The notes: a model not told the origin generated them from the sequence alone. A DNA stretch of 64,000 nucleotides from Hymenochaete sp. R1 (GCA_019400425.1 JAFREE010000012.1:186001-250000), one strand, 5' to 3'; positions 1-12,876 are shown, counted from the stretch's first letter. Made by a program: numbers and translations.

Positions 1-3000
1 AGCATGGAATCATTCTCAGAGAAGAAAACCGTCTTACCTAACGAATAGTGCCACATTGACCATTCTACCACTTCATCTATGAGTGAGTTTTCAAGTTCGC
101 CGCGCATGCGTTCGATCGAGTTCCATCGCAAACGTGCTGCATTGTGCCGCCTCCGAGAGTGCATCCGCATCAGCTGCAGTTCTTAACCATATCAAACCGA
201 ACATACCTTATACGCCTCACTAAAACAGCCCTTGGCCACATTTTCTGTTTCGCATATAGACGAGACAGTCCGATTTCGGACGAGTATTGATCACTCTGAG
301 AGTAATAGCTATTTATACCAATGGGTATCTCTCCATTTACATATATAAACTGATGCTCACCTATCTCTGCTATCGCCGTAGTCGAGCGCATACGTGCGGA
401 TGGCCCGTATCTTTATATGCATGTAAGGTATTGATTACTAATAGAATGCAACATTCACGTACTAGCATATGCACAGCGTCGACGGTGTTCTCTTCCCCTT
501 GTTGTCTGAGGGATGCCGAAGCGTTGCGCAAGAACGATCCAAATCTCTTGCGAAGCTCCGACAGATAAACATACCGCGGATCCTTCGAGTCCGTGAGGAC
601 GAAACATGATTGGATAGGTAAGGCATGTCCAATCATTTCCGGTATCTCATTGCTACAAAATGATTGCAAGAACAATCTTCAGCTTTGGAAACATTCGTTC
701 CAGGAAACCCTTACAATATGTCCGACGTCTCGCCATTTTCCTTCATTAGTTCATCCGTCTGAGTCTCTCGAAGGAGAGTCGGCGTTCCCGCAAATGCATT
801 CCGCACAACCGTTAAAAAGCTGGATAGTGAAGGAAATTACTCGGTCATTAGCTTGGAAGCGGATGGGTCCGGTCTACCACGCACCGGCAAAAGTCGTTTC
901 TCCAAACACTATCGCGCGATTCGGGATCTGTTGATCGTGAGCTCAAGAAAGCAAGGCAGACAAAACAAGCACACCAATGTCGAGTAGAGCCTCCAGCATT
1001 CCTAGCGTCGGCTCGACCAATTCTCTGAATATGTCAAGCGCGAAATCGACTTCCCCTTGGTCTGGAACGTGCCATGACATCTACAAAACAATCAACATTA
1101 ACTTGTCGAACTTATACGTGGCATGCAGACGTGCCTTGACCTCCTCCGGTAGATACAGCTTTCCCCAATATAAATGATGGTTCTTTCGGAAATGCTCGCT
1201 ATCCCATTCGTCGGGGTTGACGAACTTGTTTTCCAGTGGATAGGTATGTGTCAAAGTGAGGAGGACGCTTGACAGCAGCTTGCCGCTCCAGGAAAAGCCT
1301 CTCTTGCAGAACGCCTTATCACGGAGGAGCTTAAAAAGGTCAAGGATTGTATCTTTGTATTTCAAGATCTATCAAGTACGTTAGAAGACGTGTAGCACGT
1401 TGCTCAAGATGACGTACCGCCTTCCCGTCGCTGGAGGGCAGAATAAGAAAAGTGAAGATGTAAGAAGGCAGGCACTCACTTGTGCATTGAGCCTCTTAAG
1501 ATCGCCAAATCTACATAGTTTCGGTCAGGGTGTACGAAAAAAGCGAAGTCCGAATAACTCGACCTACTCCAGTGCAGTGTCGCATCCGATGGGATAGGAC
1601 TCGTCATCGACGTCGTCCGTAACGAGCTTGCTCCATGTTCGATCTCTACTCGGATATTCCTCGTACAAAACGGTACAAACTTTGCCAACGTCTTTGCAGG
1701 GTCTGCATTTGCCATACACTCTACCAATTGGTGGACCGCCCGCACGGCGTTGCTACGCACGTTTGTGCTTGCATACTCATAAACCATAGACAACACACGG
1801 TCAAATAAAGGCTCGGAAAGATGCACGCAGATCTGACTGCACGCCCCTGCGACTGCATCGATAACTTGCACTAAATCGAGCATGAGTAAAGACCGCGACA
1901 AAAGAAACGGCTCAGTAGAATTCGACTTACCTTCGGACTCGCCCCCTCTCGGCGTACCATCTGTGCTTTCCTCTGGCAAATTATCCAACAAAAGGATAAC
2001 GCGGTTGATGAAATTCGAAATCCAGTCTGCAAACCCCGCCGTGGTCTCCTTCAGAAGAGTGTCCTCCTCTTTCTCCGTTAGAGCAGGTTCATGATCAGAA
2101 TCACCTCCGTCCGTCATATCCATAAAAACGATAGACGGCCTCTCCTGGCTTGGCGTATCCAGATTTGGACGTCGCGTCTCTTCCGGAGACTGTGTATCAG
2201 TAGCCGTCTGCGGCTCGACATCAACAGATGTTAAGTCCCCGAATTGGATATGTTGGGAGACCTCCTCAAGAAAAGCAGTGGTACATAACGTCTTCATCGG
2301 GTCATTCTAAGAAGAAGAAAATGTATTTTAAAATTTCTGCCGCCTCGATGTTTTCTGGGCTTACCAGGTCTATACCGGGGATGAGCAGTTCAAGTATTTG
2401 CAACAAGTGTCTCGCTCCTGGATAATAGATGCTCCTTGAGACTATCGCTGGAGCAACCGCACCTAAAGCCTTGATGACTGCCGTCGTTCGTTGGGTCTCC
2501 ACAAGTGCTTCAAGTGACGGGATGGCTCGCTCAAGAATCGGATGGAGAATCAGATCAGGCTCCATGACGGTCATTGACTTGAGACAACTCTGTATATTTG
2601 ATACCGTCGTGCTGTCTCTCGAAAACATGGCGAGGAGAGCGACTGTTCGAAGCGACTTTACCAGTTCACGCTTCATATCTCTCGTGAGGCGACGGTGCTA
2701 TCAACCAAGAAGCTTCAAAAAAACAAGCTGAAATGAGCATCTCGGAACTTACATGCGGAGTCTTGCAATCTGGTTGTTGTTCCTCGAACCAGCCTGGTAA
2801 ATAACGTCAGTCATATAAAGTATCATGGAAGGAGTATCCGCGAAGAATTGATCAATCTACTTACGTTTGTTGAACTCGTACACAATGCACTTGATGAAAG
2901 CCGATAACTGTCGAAACGAAATAAGCGTAAGAATGGACATTCTTTCCATCCAAAAACCCTCACATCAGCAGTCCAAGCACCCGAGTTGTTCGGATGGAAG

Positions 3001-4814
3001 AAACTCTCAGTGGACATAATCATCCTCGCCAGGGAATCCAAAGCCCTAGACCCAGCAAGATAAGTCTTCATCTTGCTACGGTGCATCCTCTTCCCTAAAG
3101 GTGCCGATAGATAGTCACCGAGATGGTCGCTCGGGTCTGGTGTCATCATCCCAGGGGTCATCATTCCTGGGGAGAAAGGAGTTGAGATGCCGGATGGAGG
3201 AACTGGAATGCCATCCGGCTGCATAGAGTAAACCATGATCCGTGCCAGAGAGTCTAGGAAGATGTGAGATTCAATACCGTTCCAATGAGGGTCTGAGAAT
3301 GGGAAGAAAACGGAACTTACAAACTCTCCAGGAGGGTTTACGAAGTCGTCCAATCTCAAAACTCGATTGCTTGTCGACCGAAGGCCCGGTTGTGAGGGAC
3401 CCGGTGTCGGCCAATGGGATCTCTGTTCGACCGTCAAACGTCCGCATTGCTCAAAAAAAAGAAAAAGAAACCCCTTCCGAAGAGATACGCACCCATCGAG
3501 GCAAGACATTTGACCATAATGAAGTTCCACTCTTCCTCCGTGAAGATCCCCACATCCTTATGAATCCCATGCCACTCCCCACTGCTTCTCAAATCACTCT
3601 TCGACCAATTCGGGCGCCCTTCGTCTTCGGACTTTGCGTCGTCCGGGATCGTGTCAATCCGAGCTGGGTCGCTTACGGTCGGGTCGACGTGCATCTCCGC
3701 GAGGGACGCGATGAAGCTCAGCATTCGCTCGTCGAAGTTGTACGAGTTGATGGACTCCCATACGCGGAAGAGCATGGGGAGGTAGGACTGTGGGTGCGAG
3801 AGCGGCAGGAAGGAGAGGAGATAATACTCGGTTGATAAAATAGACTTTCAGAGAGACATAAAAAGGCAGGTAAGTCAATTAGCACCATTTCAACCCGGGT
3901 CACACCAGGCAACACAAAGATTCTCAGGTCCCGAATGAAGGAACATCTCAACTCACATTGAGATTGGTTCCGTTCAATTGAGGCAACATCGTTTCCAACA
4001 TCTCGTCAATCGCAGCAGGATGGAAGAATCGGCGCGAAGATTCGACGAGAAGACCCATGAAGGAAGGCAGCTGGCTGCTCTCGTCGTATGTGAGAAATCT
4101 GAGATACAAACCCGTCCAAGAAAGATATAGAGGTCTCACTTGATTTCGAACTTCCGTCTGCTGAGGAATAGCTCCTTCGATAGAATTTTGTATATGGGCT
4201 TCCAAGGCAACCTCAAATCCTCTAGCCCAAGCTTAATCTTCGATCGAGTGAGGAAGTTGAGCGCGTCCGCAGCAACAGCTATAATGTTGGCAGTCATCCC
4301 GGGCGTCACTGCAACCTCATAGTAGAGCTTAACCAAAGCAATACGCTTCGGCTTCGGGATGGGGTACTTCATCATCGTCCAACTTTCGTATTCCATGTTG
4401 TTTCCATGTTTCATGATAAGGTTCAGGAAAATAGTTCGTCAGAAAAGGCATGGCACGCGACAATCAGCACTCAAAGGTACCAGTCACTCACTACGTCAAC
4501 ATACTATCCCATTGCAAGAGACCAGGGTCGAAATCCTTTGCCCGGATGCATTGCGCGAGACGGGTCAAGATATGATCCAACATCTCTTGCATCTTCTCGT
4601 TGCTCTCGACTTCATACGGAAGGCTCTTCACATATGTGCGAAGCCTGTCCATTGCCGGGTCTCCCGTTGGAGCGTTCGCAATGTCATCTGGGATCCGCGG
4701 CGGGCTCGCCAGGCGCTTCTTATCGTCGTAGCCTGAGGGTTTCGCATGTCCGTTTATCTTGTCTGTGATATCCAGCTTCTGCAAGTCTGGCAGCTGGTGG
4801 TGGTTACTATTCAT
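1..4814 (-). CDS. BLM10: BLM10/PA200-type proteasome activator, copy 1 (partial at window edge)
   Basis: Large HEAT-repeat protein that caps the 20S proteasome. Only the N-terminal half is here; the rest lies left of base 1. I start it at the ATG at 4812-4814 (MNSNHHQLPD...), because an upstream in-frame extension has only a non-ATG start. Recognisable BLM10 blocks run in order as exons: LRTYVKSLPYEVESNEKMQE near 4.6 kb, YPIPKPKRIALVKLYYEV near 4.3 kb, RRFFHPAAIDEMLETMLPQL near 4.0 kb, ALDSLARMIMSTESFFHPNN near 3.0 kb, WFEEQQPDCKTP near 2.8 kb and the MEPDLILHPILERAIPSL block near 2.5 kb. No frameshift or in-frame stop was found in the exons I joined. Its exon blocks match the second gene at 46.9-55.2 kb one by one, so the two are paralogues. 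The family call is firm; exact exon borders are not all fixed. Confidence 0.9.
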
Positions 4815-5148
4815 CGTGTATGAAGGGTGCTCATTGAAGGCAGAGGCAGAGGTACTAAGCGCAGTAAGGGTGTGGGGATGCGACAGCGAGGGTACACGCA
4901 AGTGCTCTCTCCACACATCGCGGAGCCGGACGGACTTTCTCCAATTGACCAACCAACACTGCTCGAAATTACATCACTCTGGGCGGATTGAACTTGAAAC
5001 ATCTTCTTCCGAGCCCTCTCGAAGTCTGACAAAAAAGTCGGACTGGCCTACGACGTTGGACTATGGGTCCGGAATACATAAGAATACATTACAGAAAGCA
5101 AAATAAAATAAAATGCAAGTTTGCAATATCAGTATAGATAAACCTCTG
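4815..5148. other. Intergenic: 5' side of BLM10 copy 1 and 3' side of the Rxt2-like gene
   Basis: About 330 bases between two minus-strand genes. It must hold the promoter and 5' UTR of BLM10 copy 1 and the 3' end of its upstream neighbour. No further gene or clear motif was seen. Confidence 0.6.
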
Positions 5149-6317
5149 TCATACTTCAGGTTCACCGTGCACGCCGTCCCGCTCAGCCGCCTCCAGTTCT
5201 TCCAACGCCTGCTTACGCGCCTTCAACCAGATAATATCCCTCTGACGTCTCACAACCCCTAACCCCTCGCGAATCTCATCGAGACGTTCAAGGTACTCCC
5301 GCGAGTCGTCCTGCAGCTCCCTCAACATCGCGAAGACTTTCTCCATACTGTCCATCTGCATCTGAGGGCTCCCAAAGTGCGACTCGTTTTGGGATACAGC
5401 TGATAGGAACAGCTTGTACATGGATTGCGTAAGGTCGGGCGCACGCGCCAATCGTCGGTCTCGCGCGCTCAGCTCGCCGTCGCCGCCGCCGCCGCCCTCA
5501 CCATCACCATCTTCATCCAGCTCTCTACCAATCCCACTCATAAGAACGTCCCCTCTCTCAACTTTCACCTCCTCTTTCTTCACTTCCTCCTCACCGCCCC
5601 TCTCCTCGCTCAACACCTCCCAAAGCCGTCCCAACGCCCGAATGAGCCCCGTCTCGCCCTGCACAAGGTTATCCGTCGTCTGCTGCAGCTCCGCCAGTAA
5701 CGGCGTCCGGTACGAGTGCGCTACAGCAGGATCGAGAACGAACGCGGCGAAGCTGCCGTGGCCCGTCGATGTGGACGCCCGCGCGTACGGCGCGTCGGGT
5801 CCCGGGCTGTCCTCTCGTAGATGGCTGAGCACGGGCGGGGACGGGGACCGCGGAGGTGCGAGCATGGTTTTCAGACGTTTCCGAGCGCGTTCTTCGATCT
5901 GGTCGAGTCGAGTCGAGTCATGGGGGATCAAGGATCAGTTTATGCTACGCCAGGACTACGTTGCACTTGAACTGCGGGAGACAAGGCCAGAGACGTGGAT
6001 GCAAACGGACATACCTCCCACTCGCTCCTCCCAGGTCCCCATGCAACCGCCTTCCCTTTCCTAACCCACCTCGCTCCTCGTAGGTTCTTCTTCCCCCAGT
6101 TCCCGCCCGCCACGCCCGCAGGAAGCTCTACGTCTTCCTCATCCTCTTCGAAAAGCGGCGCTGGTGAGAATTCTTCACGTTGTTGGTTTATGCCGTCCTC
6201 TATTTCCGTGCCCAGTGTGCCATTAGGGAGCTTGCGGTGCCGGTTATTTATGCCATCCATGTAGATTGTGCTGGTTGATGGCTGGCCTTGTTGGTATTGT
6301 GAGTTTGCAACCTCCAT
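5149..6317 (-). CDS. Coiled-coil protein, possibly Rxt2-like subunit of the Rpd3L histone deacetylase complex
   Basis: Two exons, 6317-6015 and 5898-5149, joined by a GTATGT..CAG intron (5899-6014). Splicing gives a continuous EWE-IEERARKRLK junction and a protein of about 350 residues. Visible parts: a short polar N-terminus, a basic/aromatic stretch (GGNWGKKNLRGARWVRKGK, about residues 70-90), then SPSPP and low-complexity acidic and glycine runs (EEEVKKEEVKVE, GGGGGDGE), and a C-terminal coiled coil (MEKVFAMLRELQDDSREYLE onward). The basic stretch followed by EWE-EERARKR resembles the N-terminal domain of fungal Rxt2, a subunit of the Rpd3L deacetylase complex, but this rests on memory of the motif alone. 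It could be another nuclear coiled-coil protein. It lies in the same orientation as its neighbours. Confidence 0.6.
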
Positions 6318-6644
6318 GGTTGGTATGAAAAGAAAGTTCTTTGTTGAGAGGCGGCTCGTCTCGAGCCGCTCAGTCGATGGCGGAGGCGCAAAGGGAGGTA
6401 CGCGTCGATCAATCCCATCTAAGCAATACTCACTCTAAACTTTATTTTTACTACCTTCTCCACATGAATTCCACCTTTGAAGACCCCCGACTCAGTGACT
6501 GTATGCGCTTAGAACAATGGTAACGCAGGGGACATCGTACTGAAATTCAGAAATAGAAGTGTCGCAATTGTCGAGATATAGATATTCAGTAGCATTTTAT
6601 CGGTACAGCTTCTTTATTTTAATGTAATCGTCTACTCTGAGTAA
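6318..6644. other. Intergenic spacer
   Basis: About 330 bases between two minus-strand genes, presumably the promoter of the Rxt2-like gene and the 3' UTR of the REX4-like gene. No gene was recognised here. Confidence 0.5.
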
Positions 6645-8069
6645 TTACGAGAAGTATTGCCTAAAGGAAGTCGGAGGAAGCGCGCAAGGCCATCCATTCC
6701 CCTGGATGTCGTTTTCCCAAGAGTCCTCATACGAACGAAATAGATCCATGGCTGCGCGAGCGTCTTCAAGCTTATCAGAAATGGTGATCAGAAGCAAGAA
6801 CCACATGAAATAGGTGGGAGGTAGAGGGCCTACCGGATGTTCGAATGATTTGCTTATCGTTCTTATCATGAGATGCCAAACCATCGTTTTCAGAGGGGTG
6901 ACGGACGAAGACCGGAAGTTGCGAGTGAAGGGAAGGAAGAGTGCTGTGTCCCGGGTATCAACAGTGGGATGCGTGATTCCTAAAAGCTTCCATAAGGTTT
7001 CACGCATCAGTATTCAGTATTCATTCATCTACAAAAGAGAAGTCTCACAGAAAACGATATCCACAAAGAATGTCCCACTATTATTTTGCGTTTGATAATA
7101 GAAACGACCTGTTCCTTGACTGACTCGTAGTCCAGAGCTTGAACGTGAGATGAGTATATGCGCGTTCCTGCAAGGCAAGAGAACAAATACCCACCGGTCA
7201 AGCCGGAAAGATCCCCCATCGTTAAGCCAGTGACGCGAGTTCGTAAGTCGGCAATAGGTAGACTGAAAGACCCATGTGAGGCACCGAGTACATAACGAGA
7301 ATGGCAGATGCAATCTCAGAGGTTTATAAGAAAAAGGCGAGATGATGAGGACGCTTACATCGGACGCACAAATGCATCTATTAGAACATGCCCTCTATAA
7401 TCGCAAAGCGAAACCCGCCTACAAAACAAACTCCGCGTGTAAGTATAATCAGAAATAAGCGCCAGAAGGCACATACGCGAGCATTGGTGTTCGGTGAGGA
7501 GCAGCATAAATATACTGAGTGGCCAGGGAGACATATCTATTTATTACCATACAGGTGAGCACAGATTCATTCATAGAAGCTTGTCCCACTCACTTTTGGG
7601 GGTTATGCGGAACCTGAATCATCGGCTTCTTCCCCTTTTGTTTGTGAGCGGGTATAATCCTTTCCGGTGGAGGTTGCACCACCACGCCCGCCGGCTGAGC
7701 AGGCTTCCTATTGAAAACGACCTCCGGAATTTCCACTCGAAGCTGCTTATCAGGCCTCTTTAGTGATTTCCTGGAGCGACCGCTATCGCTGCTTCCAGTC
7801 ACCGACGTGCCACTGCTACTGTCCATGATCGCGCCGCTGGGAAAGGAATCGGGAGAGGCATTGGAGCTAGTACCCGAGTAATTTGAAGAACTTGATAGCG
7901 TGTTCGTCGGAGACAAACCTGGTTGATCGAGGTACGGCGGGATATTTTGTTGGGCTGGCCATTCGGGGTAGAAGTTTGGTAAGAAGTCGAATACGAAGGG
8001 TGTATCTGGGGACGTGTAGTCGATATACGATGATCCAGCCACCTGATACTGATTGTTGCTGGCATACAT
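6645..8069 (-). CDS. REX4-like DEDD exonuclease fold, probably catalytically inactive
   Basis: At least six exons. The start is the ATG at 8067-8069 (MYASNNQYQVAG...). A Ser-rich, proline-containing N-terminal part of about 150 residues runs to IQVPHNPQK. The REX4-type exonuclease fold follows: KYVSLATQYIYAAPHRTPML, ARVSLCDYRGHVLIDAFVRP, ADLRTRVTGL, VGHSLWISFS joined to LLGITHPTVDTRDTALFLPF, and HPLEDARAAMDLFRSYE before the stop. Every junction I checked keeps frame. REX4 homologues read LDCEMV, VGH..WND and H..(V/I)EDA at the catalytic sites. Here they read LATQYI, WISF and EHPLEDA, so both Exo I acids and the Exo II Asp are gone and the Exo III His is displaced. The fold call is good; loss of activity is inferred. 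It may act as a nucleic-acid or protein-binding scaffold. Confidence 0.75.
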
Positions 8070-8743
8070 AATGCACGACTTGATTACCTCCTTCAAGTTT
8101 GAGACCGCTGCACCGGATAGGTGAGGCCCGCAAAAGACTGAAAGTCTACCGAGGGTCGTCGATTTCGTCGAGCAAATTGGGTAGCACGAAAGACACGATG
8201 ATACGAACGGATGGTAGCCGGGGCAAAAGCGAGAGAAGAAAAGGCGCCATATGCAGGCAAAGACCAGCTCGACAGTATCACCAGCTCGGACTTGTACTAG
8301 AAAGTAGAAGTCGCAGTCGAAACTGAAATCATACAGCGACTGCCAGACAAGATCCTGAACCGCAGTAAATTAAATTTTAAAAAAAGAGAAGCCTCGGCGA
8401 AGGAGTACTACTAATAGCAGCAGTAGCATAGATAGATTCAAATCCCAGCCAGACCAAGAAAGGACAGACAGGGCGTCATGAGAGAAGCACGTCGGATTCC
8501 AGGGCGCCTGTCAGAAAATCGTCTTTAACTTCAACTCTCTTGCGGATTTCAGGAAATTCCTGCCCACTCACATGTTTTTTTCTCTGTCACCCGCAAGCTC
8601 CCGAACTCTGTACCATCAACTCCAGAGAACTGGAACTGGTGCTGGTACTGTGTGATAAGCAGAATATGAACGCTGGTTGCATATCGTGACATCCCCGTAC
8701 AAATAGTTATACACGCTTCTATCCGAACCCGACGTCATCTTCT
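8070..8743. other. Intergenic spacer
   Basis: About 670 bases holding the 5' region of the REX4-like gene and the 3' end of the biotin synthase gene. A pyrimidine-rich stretch and a few short open frames are present, none convincing as a gene. Confidence 0.5.
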
Positions 8744-10657
8744 TCATGCCGGTACCGCATCTCCTTTTTTCTTCACATCTTCCTCAACTGTCGCGGAAGG
8801 ATCTTGTTTGTCGGACCCACAGAGCTCCTCCTGCTGCCCACACTCAATTTCCTTACTTGCAACCCGCACCTGTTCGAAACTCCCCATCCCTTCCAACCCC
8901 CAGCGACTCATCATCGACTTGTCCTAATCAATGAAAAAATCATCATTCATTAATCAATTAGCCTTCGCAGCACCGGATCCTACATTCGCTTCTTACCTCA
9001 TCCCACGGCGAACCTGAAAATCAAAAGAAGTCTGTCAGGTCACCCCACCATGCTTGTTAAGATAACGTGACAACGTACAGGGAGTCGTCAACATCTGTTC
9101 TCCCGTGAAGACGGCGTTGGCTCCAGACATGAAGCACATCGCCTGCTCAGACTCCGACAACGTCTGTCTTCCAGCAGCCAGTCTAATAATAGTCGAAGGT
9201 AGAACGATGCGTGCCGTCGCAATCGTCCGGATCAAGTTGTGCACAGAAACAGGCTTTCGGCGGAGGTAAATCTTAATACCCAGTAGACAGACCAAAGACA
9301 GTTCCCTATTTCAACGTACCTCGTTCTTCTCCATCGGAGTCCCCGCAATGGGGACAAGAGCGTTGACAGGGAACGACTCGGGGTGTTCTGGCATGCTACA
9401 CACGCACACACAGTCAGTCAGTCACAACATCAATGATCAAAATGGAAGGAGGAGACCGCGTCCCGTTTTGAAATTACGACTGACTTGGAGACTTCCCATA
9501 TCAATCCAACGCGATCCTCCTTCGACTCCCCGAGTCCCAGAATGCCTCCCGAACAGACGCTTATCCCCGCTTCACGGACATTTGCGATCGTGCTCAGACG
9601 TTCATCGTAGGATCGCGTGCTGATGACCTGCGTCAGATTTTTATTTTAAATTTTAGTTTTAGTTTCTCTTCAGCGTTAGAGATGAGCCGGAGAGAGGACA
9701 TTCGCCGAAACGTACGGATGGATAAAACTCGCGGGAGGTGTCCAGGTTATGGTTATACGCCGTCAACCCACTACACAACAAAAAAAGGGAACAACCAGTC
9801 AGTCTCTCGAAAATCCCAGCAACAAAGCAAAAAGCCAAAAGCAAAGCCCTCACTCACGCCTCCTTCAACATCTTCGCCTGACTCGGCGACAACATCCCCA
9901 ACGTCGTGCACACCTCCATCCCCATCCCCCTCACCTCCCTCACCATCTCCAAAATGCGCTCGAACCCGCGCTTGCGCCCCGCCAAGTCGCGCCACGCGGC
10001 GCCCATGCAGAAACGCGTGCTCCCGTTCGCCTTTGCTTGACGGGCTGCTTCGAGGACGGGCTCGAGCTCCACTAGCCGGGACGCTTTCGTGGCGGTCGTG
10101 TAGCGGGAGGATTGGGAGCAGTATTTGCCTACGAGTAATGGAGATGTCGATGTGGCGGAAGGGGAAAGAGAGAGAGAGGGGGGGGGGGGGGGTTGATTTG
10201 ATTTGGATTTGGATAAAAAGTTCATTCGTGATTTTTGGGTATCGAGAAAACGTTCGATTTGCTTCGGACTGGACTTACAATCTTCCGTGCACCCACCAGC
10301 TGCAACACAAGCGATAGACGAATACAGTGTGTACGTGTAAGCACCCATCCATTCACCACAATCCAAACAAGACAAGACACGAAACGCACTCTTGATATTC
10401 ATCAACGTACAAAGCTGCACTTTGCTGGGATCGTGATACCGTCTATGCACCTCCGCCGCACGAAACACAAGCTCCAGCAACGGCGTGTCGTAGATCGCCT
10501 GGATCTCCTTCCGGTCCCAGTCGTGGCGCGTTTGGGGTGGAGCCGTAAGCTTATCACCCCCACCCGCGACGGCGTGCGCGGGCGCGGGCGCATGCGTGGC
10601 GAGACCACGGCGCAAAGTGAGTGTAAAAGAGGGCGAAACGGATATTCTCCTCAACAT
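8744..10657 (-). CDS. BIO2: Biotin synthase (radical SAM), mitochondrial
   Basis: Inserts sulfur into dethiobiotin in the last step of biotin synthesis, using a radical-SAM [4Fe-4S] cluster and an auxiliary Fe-S cluster. The start ATG at 10655-10657 opens an Arg-rich, acid-free leader ([20 protein letters not shown]) typical of a mitochondrial presequence. After splicing, the cluster motif reads [20 protein letters not shown], with the CxxxCxxC cysteines split over three exons. Later blocks are [53 protein letters not shown] and [18 protein letters not shown], then [17 protein letters not shown]. The C-terminus adds a hydrophilic Glu/Lys/Asp-rich tail of about 50 residues. All catalytic cysteines are present. 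An intron near 10.18 kb carries a 15-base G run. Its upstream side faces a 5.2 kb gene-free gap. Confidence 0.95.
10178..10192. repeat. Homopolymer tract (15 G) inside a biotin synthase intron
   Basis: An uninterrupted run of 15 G directly after a short GA repeat, within the intron between the two halves of the cluster motif. Its length is likely to vary between strains or reads. Confidence 0.9.
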
Positions 10658-11229
10658 AATTGTCGGCTTTTTCGTTGGTGTTGTTGTTGTTGTTGTTGGA
10701 AATGCACGGGCTTGGGAGGAAGGTGAGTGTATGCGCCTGGTTGAGCTGTTCGGGGCTCCTGCTGATCAGCAAAGATAAAAAGAGACGTGTGTTATGATAC
10801 AACACGGAGTCACCAACACAGATGTTGCGGATATGTACAACACAAAGCTGAAGGAGCTGAGCTGCGGAGGAAGAGGGGCGCGGGGCGCGGGGAAGAAAGT
10901 CGACCTCGTAGGATGTGATGTTGTGGGAGTGTTGCGTAGAGCCTTTTTGGTCCGTCCAATCCAATCCCATCAATTCAATTCAGTTGGGGGAAAACAGGAA
11001 CAGGCCTAGGGAACTGGGAAAACGCGACTCGCTTATCTTCACGTGACATCTCATTTACTCCGATTAATATTGCTTATTTTGGACGCGTTTGTTTCTTTTT
11101 GACCTTCAAGTTCAGCCCAGATTATGGTCGACGCGGCATCGTCTCGTCTTGGTGTCCATCAACGTCAACCATGTACTCCGAAGACGCAGACTCTGGGACG
11201 CTAAAGACTACAACAAGTGAAGAAACGTA

Positions 11230-12320
11230 TTTGATTCCCTGGTGAACGAACATAACACGATCGGATCGAACTTGGGCCTGCACGAGCTCTACGATTGCGA
11301 TTCAGACGAGACGGAGACGGAGACGGAGGTACACGCTAATTCTCGATATTGAGACCTACGTCGTCATCATCGAATGGTTGAAGAACAAACCCAAGTATGA
11401 ACTTTGTGTTGAAGATGAAGAAGCTACTAGTAGCAGATGACGTCGTGCAACTTGCCGAGGTCCATGTACTTGCCATCGTCGTCGTTGTCGTGCTTGTTTT
11501 TGTTAGCGTGCGTGCGTGGGGTGCAACGACCTCCTATGCGTATGCGGACGTCGACGTACGGGTTGACGGCAAGGAGACGAGATTGACGAGAACAACGAGA
11601 ACGAGGGGGGTGCAGCCTGAGGTGAAGTCGAGGAAGCTTCAAGTTTTCACAGTTCAGTTCTCGGAATGGAATTTGGAATTATCTGAAGACTCTAAGGTGC
11701 GCGCCCGTTCAACGATTCATACTTCAAATTTCAATATTAAATATTGTTCAAGGCTGCCCCCGGGCCATTTCGTTTCGTTTCGTTTCATCTCATTTCATTC
11801 GACGCAAACGCAAACGCAACGCAACGCATTACTGGAATAGTAATCCCAATATTGATATCGGTCGAGTCACCTCACTTCCGACTTCTCTCGTCAAACACGA
11901 ACACGCCCCATTTCATGCGGTAATAATGTCATTAATGACATTTGTATCATCATCACTATCACTATCACTATTACTATTATTATCCTAAAAATAGACCCCC
12001 CAAGAACTCGAACCCGAACTCTCCCCACAGACACGTCTACGGCGACAAACAAGGGTCTCTCCTCCAACATTACATTAATATTACATTGATATTGATATCG
12101 ATATTGATACTGACGACGAACGCAAACTCAACATCACCCGACTCACTGTCTCCGCGCTCGCCAACCATCTGGAAAAAGGCTGCGAACCCCAGACTGCCTT
12201 CAGGCTTCGCTTTCCACGTCCCGCCGAATCCCGAATCCCGAATCTGGGACGCGAGGCGTTCATCGACGTCTTGCTAGGTTGGGCAACGACTGGAACGAAA
12301 CCGAGCAATAACGCAATAAC
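11230..12320 (+). pseudogene. Coding-like fragments, possible decayed gene
   Basis: Three plus-strand stretches look more like protein than the surrounding repeats: FDSLVNEHNTIGSNLGLHEL followed by an acidic run (about 11230-11328), TYVVIIEWLKNKPKYELCVE (about 11350-11435), and one from about 12085 that includes RLTVSALANHLEKGC and AFRLRFPRPAESRIPNLGRE. They lie in different frames, lack a shared start, and are separated by stops and low-complexity DNA. I do not recognise the family. They may be remains of a gene or exons of an unusual live gene; this is a weak call. Confidence 0.3.
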
Positions 12321-12701
12321 GGTGCTTGGGTGGGCTCTCTCTCGGAGGATTCGGCGTGTACGAATCTGGATGAGGATGGAGAGGACGGTGCTACTAACTC
12401 AAATATCGTATTGGTACGTACTGCCCAACTAACGCGAACCCGCACGCAAACTTGAACTTAAAGATGCTACGATACCCAGCGGATAAGCTCCCCCAAGCCC
12501 GACTGAAATGCGTGAAAGGTGCGTCGGACTGTGACAATACACTCTGAGTCTGAGTCTGAGTTTGTACAGACTCGGACAGAGCAAACCAGCTCGGAAGAAG
12601 CAGCCTGGTTTCAGCACATTACCCCATTGGCACTTATTATCGAATGTGTGTCAGTAGTCAGTACTAGTGTCACCCGGGATACGTTATTTCGTACCCGTGT
12701 C

Positions 12702-12732
12702 GTGGACCGTGGACCGCGGACCGTGGACCGTG
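12702..12732. repeat. Short tandem repeat (GTGGACC units)
   Basis: About four imperfect copies of a GTGGACC heptamer, one of the many short direct repeats in the gene-poor block. Confidence 0.8.
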
Positions 12733-12876
12733 TATGACCGGATTCGTATTAATATTGCATCATACATACATATAACATACATTTGCTAATGTTGCTGTAA
12801 CTAGTACTGTATCCGTGACTTGCTGCAACTTTGAAACAGCTTCTCCCAGCCAGCCGAGCTGAACTGCGAGCCTCCT

